From the NCBI GenBank assembly GCA_027491845.1, contig JAOZGF010000222.1, forward strand, positions 1 to 10,828: 10,828 nucleotides of DNA, given 5' to 3'. Below, in pieces: positions 6,922-10,828 of the stretch. Made by a program: the position numbers and the translations under genes. How positions within the stretch are numbered: position 1 is the first letter of the stretch; the number at the start of each line of letters is the position of its first letter. This stretch comes from Thermoproteota archaeon. GTDB taxonomy: Archaea > Korarchaeota > JAOZGF01. The notes below the pieces were generated by a model. It was not told the origin of the DNA. It saw nothing but the letters and a program-made list of their open reading frames with translations, and made no database searches.

Positions 6922-7998
6922 ATGTTGTATTTTCTCTTTACAACCGGCAAATGCAATCTCAATTGTGTTTATTGTGGAGGAAGCTTTAAAGAAAATGTTG
7001 TGCCTTGGAAAGTCAAGTATGACTTGGAGAAACTCAAGAGTTTTTTGGATGAAGACGATGAAGCTGCAATCGCCTTCTATGGAGGAGAACCCCTTCTAAA
7101 CACCGACTTCATAAGGAAAGTAATAGATGAAGGAATTGGTGGAAGATACATTATCCAGACAAACGGTTTGCTTGTGAACAAACTTGAACCTAGGTATTGG
7201 ATGAAAATGGACACGGTCCTCTTATCCATAGACGGACGAAGGAAGGTAACGAACCTGTATAGGGGCAACGGGGTTTATGAAAGAGTTATCACTTCAGCCC
7301 GTTACCTCCGTAAATTAGGTTTTAAAGGCGACCTAATAGCTCGCATGACAGTTTCAGAGAGAACAAACATCTTCAAGGACGTCACGCATCTCATCTCAAC
7401 CAAGTTGTTTGATCACGTGCATTGGCAACTAGACCTTGTGTGGAGTGACAGGTGGAGAAACCTTGAAAAGTGGGCTGAAGAAAACTATAAACCAGGCCTA
7501 AGAAGGCTTTTAAGGTTCTGGATAAACGAAATAGAGAAGGGAAGACTCCATGGGATAGTTCCGTTTACAGGCATCCTGAAAAACGCGTTGTTCAACGAAA
7601 AAAGTCCTGCCCCGCCATGTGAGGCGGGGACCAATGCGTTCGCGATTCTCCCAAACGGGAAAATAATTGCATGCCCAATAGCCATTGACGTTGAATGGGG
7701 CTTCTTGGGCACAATAGAAAGCTGTTCACCGAGGAAGTTAAAGGGAAAAGTTGAAATAGGAAGGCCTTGTGTCTCTTGCGAAATCTTCAGGTTTTGCGGT
7801 GGAAGATGCCTGTATTCCTATATGGAAAGGGAATGGAGCTTGGAGGCCTTTGAGAAAGCCTGCGATCTCACAAAGTTTCTGGTTGAAATATTGCTTAACG
7901 CCGAACCTGAGATATGGGGGTTACTAGGAAAAGGGAAGGTTAAACTAAACGAATTAAGATATCCTAAAACAAATAATTCAACCGAAATTGTCCCTTAA
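6922..7998 (+). CDS. Radical SAM/SPASM enzyme, probably peptide-modifying (AF1577-like)
   Basis: A 358-residue radical SAM enzyme with a C-terminal SPASM domain. The SAM-cluster motif CNLNCVYC is at residues 11-18, unusually close to the N-terminus, and the SAM-binding GGEP is at 54-57. The SPASM pattern is complete: C233-x12-G-x4-C251, then C283-x2-C286-x5-C292-x3-C296 and C314, enough for two auxiliary 4Fe-4S clusters. SPASM proteins typically modify ribosomally made peptides or proteins (thioether, C-C or decarboxylation chemistry). The short archaeal layout resembles the AF1577 family of putative peptide-modifying enzymes; that assignment is from memory. The start follows from the leaderless-type TATA spacing and the family N-terminus (MLYFLFTTGKC). 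No obvious precursor peptide adjoins it. It converges with a winged-helix-like gene, sharing TTAA as the stop. Confidence 0.9.
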   Translation: MLYFLFTTGKCNLNCVYCGGSFKENVVPWKVKYDLEKLKSFLDEDDEAAIAFYGGEPLLNTDFIRKVIDEGIGGRYIIQTNGLLVNKLEPRYWMKMDTVLLSIDGRRKVTNLYRGNGVYERVITSARYLRKLGFKGDLIARMTVSERTNIFKDVTHLISTKLFDHVHWQLDLVWSDRWRNLEKWAEENYKPGLRRLLRFWINEIEKGRLHGIVPFTGILKNALFNEKSPAPPCEAGTNAFAILPNGKIIACPIAIDVEWGFLGTIESCSPRKLKGKVEIGRPCVSCEIFRFCGGRCLYSYMEREWSLEAFEKACDLTKFLVEILLNAEPEIWGLLGKGKVKLNELRYPKTNNSTEIVP

Positions 7999-8522
7999 AG
8001 GCCATTATGCCCTGTTTCAAGCTTCATCAGCTTTTCAGCTTGCTTCACAGTCACGTATGGAAGCGAAAGTATCCTGCTGAATACCATGAACTGGTTGTAG
8101 GCGTCAACAGTTTCCTTCTTCCCATGAATTCGTTTAATTAATTTGTTTTCAACGATCTCTCTTCCTTCAGCTGAAAGGGAAACAAAGTTCCTAACTATTA
8201 ATTTTCTCAGTAACGGATGAAAGACATGCGTCCTTCTAACAGTTATTAATCCCTCTCTCATTAACTTCTTCGTAGCTTGAGAGACTTCAAATGAACCAAC
8301 GAAGATAGGCATCTTAAGCTGCTTTTTTCGACGTTTCTCTCCTCTTCCAGAACTGGAACAAGCCAGAAGGAAACTTAATTTTTCAACCAGGATTCTTATC
8401 TTCATTAGGTCAGGTATTTCCCTTCTATATAAGGATAGAAGGATCATTTCTTCAAGGGAAAATTCTTCTGTGAACAAGGGGAAACACGTAATACTCTGTA
8501 TGACACAAGCTATACAAAACAT
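7995..8522 (-). CDS. Winged-helix-like putative transcriptional regulator
   Basis: A 175-residue protein of no family I can name. FSLEEMILLSLYRRE (21-35) and KIRILVEKLSFLLA (41-54) look like the first helices of a winged helix; FEVSQATKKLMREGLI (78-93) resembles a recognition helix followed by the usual 'G-L-I' turn; FVSLSAEGREIVENKL (113-128) matches the wing and last-helix pattern 'LSaeGreiv' of archaeal MarR/PadR-like proteins. A very basic insertion, GEKRRKKQLK (61-70), lies between the helices. The N-terminus (MFCIACVIQSITCF) is Cys-rich and poorly conserved-looking; TTG 8477 or ATG 8447 are alternative starts. ATG 8522 is favoured by a TATA-like box about 23 nt upstream, which gives a leaderless message. 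It is convergent with the radical SAM gene, so the two are not co-transcribed; any functional link is inference. Confidence 0.7.
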   Translation of the reverse strand: MFCIACVIQSITCFPLFTEEFSLEEMILLSLYRREIPDLMKIRILVEKLSFLLACSSSGRGEKRRKKQLKMPIFVGSFEVSQATKKLMREGLITVRRTHVFHPLLRKLIVRNFVSLSAEGREIVENKLIKRIHGKKETVDAYNQFMVFSRILSLPYVTVKQAEKLMKLETGHNGL

Positions 8523-8540
8523 GCATTGCCAATAAAAAAG

Positions 8541-8550
8541 TTTTTATCAA
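8541..8550 (-). promoter_or_regulatory. TATA-like box of the winged-helix gene
   Basis: The minus strand reads TTGATAAAAA here, about 23 nt before ATG 8522, the same distance as at the radical SAM gene. A second AT-rich run (8531-8539) lies too close to ATG 8522 and would direct initiation inside the frame. The rest of the 144-nt gap up to the transporter gene shows nothing else I can support. Confidence 0.35.
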
Positions 8551-8666
8551 AAAAATGAAACAAAAGTTAAGGTAATTCCCTTGGGATTCCATGAAAACTA
8601 AGAGTAAATCGCTCACAGGTGACGCTGGAAAAAGAATTAACTCGTAACTTGCCATAAAGCTTAGAT

Positions 8667-9833
8667 TTACCGTAGAAGTAAAAGCGTTGCCGATAAAGCC
8701 AGTGTGATTAGGCTGTCACTAACAGAGGCCTCAATAGGTATGGTGAAATTGTCTGGGTCCAACCCTCCCCTGAAGGTTGCGATGGCCACGTAAAATGAAA
8801 ATAGGATTATTAAAGGGAAAGTAATTAGATGGCAAACCATGACTGAAGCTAAGCCAAGCCAGCCTGAACGGGCTAGCGATCCATAGAGAAAGTAAACTGT
8901 GAATGCAGAGATCTCAAGCTGTATTAATTCGCTTTTTTGATGGGTTATTGATGACAGTTCAGGCTCAATGAGTCCATAGGCGAGTTTTGTTGTGGAGAGG
9001 GAGCCGAACATTGAACCCAGGTCCCCTAAGGACGTCATTAAGGCTGGATAAACTAGAAGCATTCCTGGAAATCTTTCAAATTGGCTTTTAATGCCTGAAA
9101 GAAGTGATCCAGCTATGCTTTCAAGGAAAACTGCGGTTAAGACCGCTAAGAAAGCTTCCTTAACGGTTCTCCAATATTTTTCCTCGTTTCTAAGCTCAGT
9201 TATCAGGGAAAGAATGAAAAAGCAGTATGCCAGGGTGAAAAGAGTTAAGAAAGTTTGACCTGTCCCTTGGAGGGCGAATACAAGGTATAGGGTTAAAATG
9301 TAGCAACTTGTAACCAGGACGTCCGCAATGGTGGAAGAGACGGGATAAATGAGTATGTCTGGGTTCAGCCCTTTTTTAAAGGACAGAAAGCCTTGAAGTG
9401 AGGTCAACGGTGTAGTTGCAAGTACGGAGAGGCCTTGAATCATCACGCAGGTTGTAACAATGGTGTAGAACTCATTTAAACCTGTCCTAAAAATTAGGCT
9501 GCTAAGAAAAAAAATTAACAGTCCGATTATGAGGCTAAAGAAGAAAGACAACGTGAAGATAGATGAAATTATCACCCTGTAATTAGGAGTATTTTTCCTT
9601 ATGGTAGGTTTAATTAAGCCCAAGTGTAAACAAGTTGACAGTTTCCCTGAAAGGACGCCGTTAATTGCCCCCCTAGACCCTATCACCAGTGGATAAAGCA
9701 TTAGCGTCCACGGCCTAGCCAGTGTTAGGTTTAGGTAGAAGGTGATCAGCACGCCGGCCAGGATGTCTCCCGCTGAAAAACTCAGCGCAATTAATGATTC
9801 TACCAGGACTTTAAGGTTTCGGGGGATCTGCAT
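8667..9833 (-). CDS. Duplicated MgtE/SLC41-like divalent cation transporter
   Basis: An integral-membrane protein of 388 residues made of two MgtE-type membrane units, as in animal SLC41 and archaeal relatives, with no cytosolic N-domain or CBS domains. Numbering from ATG 9833: unit one has YPLVIGSRGAINGVLSGKLST (47-67) and GLNPDILIYPVSSTIADVLVT (155-175); unit two has YPALMTSLGDLGSMFGSLSTT (262-282) and GLDPDNFTIPIEASVSDSLIT (357-377). Each unit keeps the Asp (171 and 373) that aligns with the pore Asp of bacterial MgtE. The first unit carries NPD where the second has the canonical DPD. The expected role is Mg2+ or related cation movement across the cytoplasmic membrane; direction and ion are not determined. 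ATG 9833 has GGTGA (9839-9843) 5 nt upstream and is preferred to GTG 9842. Without a built-in Mg2+ sensor, control may be transcriptional. Confidence 0.85.
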   Translation of the reverse strand: MQIPRNLKVLVESLIALSFSAGDILAGVLITFYLNLTLARPWTLMLYPLVIGSRGAINGVLSGKLSTCLHLGLIKPTIRKNTPNYRVIISSIFTLSFFFSLIIGLLIFFLSSLIFRTGLNEFYTIVTTCVMIQGLSVLATTPLTSLQGFLSFKKGLNPDILIYPVSSTIADVLVTSCYILTLYLVFALQGTGQTFLTLFTLAYCFFILSLITELRNEEKYWRTVKEAFLAVLTAVFLESIAGSLLSGIKSQFERFPGMLLVYPALMTSLGDLGSMFGSLSTTKLAYGLIEPELSSITHQKSELIQLEISAFTVYFLYGSLARSGWLGLASVMVCHLITFPLIILFSFYVAIATFRGGLDPDNFTIPIEASVSDSLITLALSATLLLLR

Positions 9834-9838
9834 GCAGT

Positions 9839-9843
9839 TCACC
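9839..9843 (-). promoter_or_regulatory. Ribosome binding site of the transporter gene
   Basis: GGTGA on the minus strand, 5 nt before ATG 9833, matches the archaeal anti-Shine-Dalgarno (GGTGATC). Since GTG 9842 overlaps this element, ATG 9833 is the better start. Confidence 0.55.
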
Positions 9844-9862
9844 GCAGAAAAAGCTTTTGAGG

Positions 9863-9880
9863 AGTTTTAACAGTTTTAAC
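9863..9880 (-). promoter_or_regulatory. Tandem 9-bp repeat containing the likely TATA box of the transporter gene
   Basis: The minus strand has two exact copies of GTTAAAACT back to back. The upstream copy, preceded by purine-rich GGAAAACC (a possible BRE), predicts a start near 9850 and a leader of about 17 nt. The two copies could be alternative TATA elements or a direct-repeat operator; the sequence alone does not decide. Confidence 0.45.
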
Positions 9881-9911
9881 GGTTTTCCTGCTTGTAAATG
9901 AAAAAATTGGG

Positions 9912-9925
9912 ATAAGAATTCTTAT
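9912..9925. promoter_or_regulatory. 14-bp perfect palindrome upstream of the transporter gene
   Basis: ATAAGAATTCTTAT is fully self-complementary and lies about 80 nt before ATG 9833, some 35 nt beyond the putative TATA element. It suits a homodimeric regulator upstream of the basal promoter. No regulator is assigned. Confidence 0.4.
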
Positions 9926-10069
9926 GTCAGAAAAATCTTCTTAGTGGATTGGTTTGCTTTCAATTTAAGTTTTTCCTTTCAAAGTGTGAAACAGCCGTTA
10001 ACCTTGCTTTCATCGCCTCATTAAGTCTGTAAAGACCCCTAACTCTTTAATGTGTCTTGTTGTTGCATC

Positions 10070-10285
10070 CTATTTTTTTTCCTCGTGTTTAGGGATGAAG
10101 TATGCTGTTTTTCCGTTTTCAGGAATGACGATGACGCCGCCGCAGTCAAGGCATCTGAAGTACTTGTTCATTCCTTTTTCCGCCTTCTGGGAACCAATAA
10201 ACTCCAGGTTTTCATGGTTACAGGTTTTCTTGGTCAAAATAATCCCACATGCCTTTCTTTTAAAATTAAAAAAAGAATGTTTCAC
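10070..10285 (-). CDS. Small zinc-ribbon protein
   Basis: A protein of 55-71 residues with one zinc-ribbon knuckle pair: C-x-H at residues 22-24 (CNHE) and C-x2-C at 45-48 (FRCLDCGG), followed by short strands and a lysine-rich tail. The spacing fits a single Zn2+ site. GTG 10285 begins 3 nt after the stop of the HEPN-type gene, allowing translational coupling, but has no separate ribosome site. TTG 10237 would give a more natural start (TKKTCNHENLEF) and has a TATA-like TTTTAAAA (10258-10265) about 24 nt upstream, so it could be leaderless. The function is unknown; such ribbons bind nucleic acid or proteins, and the context suggests an accessory to the membrane HEPN protein (inference). Two + strand open frames over the same bases are judged spurious. 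Confidence 0.7.
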   Translation of the reverse strand: MKHSFFNFKRKACGIILTKKTCNHENLEFIGSQKAEKGMNKYFRCLDCGGVIVIPENGKTAYFIPKHEEKK

Positions 10286-10288
10286 CCT

Positions 10289-10828
10289 CTATAATATATG
10301 AAGTTGCTTTTTTATTTTAAAGGAATACAGTACGAGTAATGGGCCTAACAAGATCGTTAAGCCCATTGAAACAAGGATCAGCAGCGTTTCCAGCTTTACT
10401 GTGTTAAGAAAGTAAAGGGAATATATTAGGAAGAACCCTGTTGTGAGCGCTAGGGCGCCTGTGAACAACAGAGAGTCTGAGAGAATCATCCTGTTTCGTT
10501 TGTAGTTTGGATTTACCGAAAACCTTTTTCTAGCCTCCTTCTCTATTTCTTCGTTCACTTCTAAATCCTTTACCCTATTCACGAACATCCTTGCAAAACT
10601 AATCACCTCTGCAGTTTCCTCTCCAGTTGGAACGTACTCTGTATGGAGGCATTTGTTCCTTAGAACCCTGTACTTGTGAAGAGCCTTCCACGCAGGAAGC
10701 CAAAGCTTTTTCTCCTTTGCAAAGTAACCCATGTCGGTTAGTTTAGCCCTGTGTATGTCAGGAATTCCAAGCTTTTTTCTTAACTCAAGCTCAACAGCAG
10801 AAATAGCGAGGATTACACTTGACCTATA
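10289..10828 (-). CDS. Membrane-anchored HEPN-like protein (5' end beyond the window)
   Basis: The frame is open from the right edge (10828) to TAG 10289, giving 179 visible residues; ATG 10732 is internal because 32 more in-frame codons precede it without a stop. The visible N-part (VILAISAVELELRKKLGI ... WKALHKYRVLRNKCLHTEY ... EVISFARMFVNRV) has the helical layout of a HEPN domain. RNKCLH (codons at 10643-10660) is the R-x4-H motif, with Asn after the Arg, that forms the ribonuclease site in many HEPN proteins. A charged linker follows, then two hydrophobic helices (codons about 10485-10424 and 10403-10319) and a basic end, so the domain is probably held at the cytosolic face of the membrane. 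A zinc-ribbon gene follows 3 nt later. HEPN proteins serve in toxin-antitoxin, anti-phage and RNA processing roles; which applies here is not visible. Confidence 0.65.
   Translation of the reverse strand, partial: YRSSVILAISAVELELRKKLGIPDIHRAKLTDMGYFAKEKKLWLPAWKALHKYRVLRNKCLHTEYVPTGEETAEVISFARMFVNRVKDLEVNEEIEKEARKRFSVNPNYKRNRMILSDSLLFTGALALTTGFFLIYSLYFLNTVKLETLLILVSMGLTILLGPLLVLYSFKIKKQLHIL

Noticed and set aside
7077..7712. Minus-strand open frames within the radical SAM gene
   Set aside because: They are antisense to coding sequence with intact catalytic motifs and have no start signals of their own.
8591..8647. 18-codon + strand frame as a possible precursor peptide for the radical SAM enzyme
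   Set aside because: No ribosome site or suitable TATA box, no Cys or leader-like pattern; chance is a sufficient explanation.
8452..8655. 67-codon minus-strand frame overlapping the winged-helix gene start
   Set aside because: It spans the AT-rich promoter region and overlaps a better-supported gene; no motif or ribosome site.
10073..10080. T8 run as a + strand terminator
   Set aside because: It encodes the lysine tail of the minus-strand zinc-ribbon protein, and no + strand gene ends here.
10050..10301. Two overlapping + strand frames of about 80 codons opposite the zinc-ribbon gene
   Set aside because: Both are antisense to a frame with clear C-x-H and C-x2-C zinc ligands; translations are hydrophobic noise.

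Overview
The window reads as archaeal DNA. The evidence is: AT-rich TATA-like boxes upstream of several genes, some placed so close to the start codon that the mRNA would be leaderless; GGTGA/GAGGT-type ribosome binding sites mixed with starts that have none; a paired EtfB/EtfA set; an ion-pumping membrane pyrophosphatase of the K+-independent type; a duplicated SLC41/MgtE-like protein without the bacterial cytosolic domains; and a SPASM radical SAM enzyme resembling archaeal AF1577-type proteins. A TACK-group (Thermoproteota/Bathyarchaeia-like) or Archaeoglobus-like organism would fit, but no marker here settles the lineage.

Left block (1-4163), energy metabolism. A partial gene end (1-106) is followed on the + strand by a UbiA/MenA-type prenyltransferase (to 1057). 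Converging on it is a - strand cluster transcribed right to left: etfB (4073-3267), etfA (3274-2297, overlapping etfB by 8 nt) and a class I PLP aminotransferase (2232-1054). Deamination of amino acids to 2-oxo acids, flavin electron transfer by ETF and an isoprenoid quinone would make a coherent amino-acid-oxidising respiratory module; that link is inference. No FixC/FixX or ETF:quinone oxidoreductase lies in the window.

Centre (4074-6371). A 198-nt divergent promoter region separates etfB from hppA, a full-length membrane pyrophosphatase with a Lys at the position that replaces K+. A perfect 7-bp inverted repeat overlaps the hppA TATA-like box. hppA ends in a T-tract terminator.

Right-centre (6372-8522). 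A 550-nt stretch without a recognisable gene (6372-6921) contains a TATA-like box, overlapping inverted repeats and short open frames. It leads to a radical SAM/SPASM protein with all seven SPASM cysteines, which converges on a small winged-helix-like protein (- strand). Both look leaderless. The two convergent pairs in the window each end in a shared TTAA, so their TAA stops overlap by 4 nt.

Right block (8667-10828, all - strand). A duplicated MgtE/SLC41-like transporter has a 14-bp palindrome and a tandem 9-bp repeat upstream. Behind it is a two-gene unit running off the right edge: a membrane-anchored protein with a HEPN-type R-x4-H motif, and a small C-x-H...C-x2-C zinc-ribbon protein 3 nt downstream. 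The HEPN reading frame is open to base 10828, so the gene is cut by the window edge. This unit and the SPASM radical SAM gene are the most likely places for undescribed biology.
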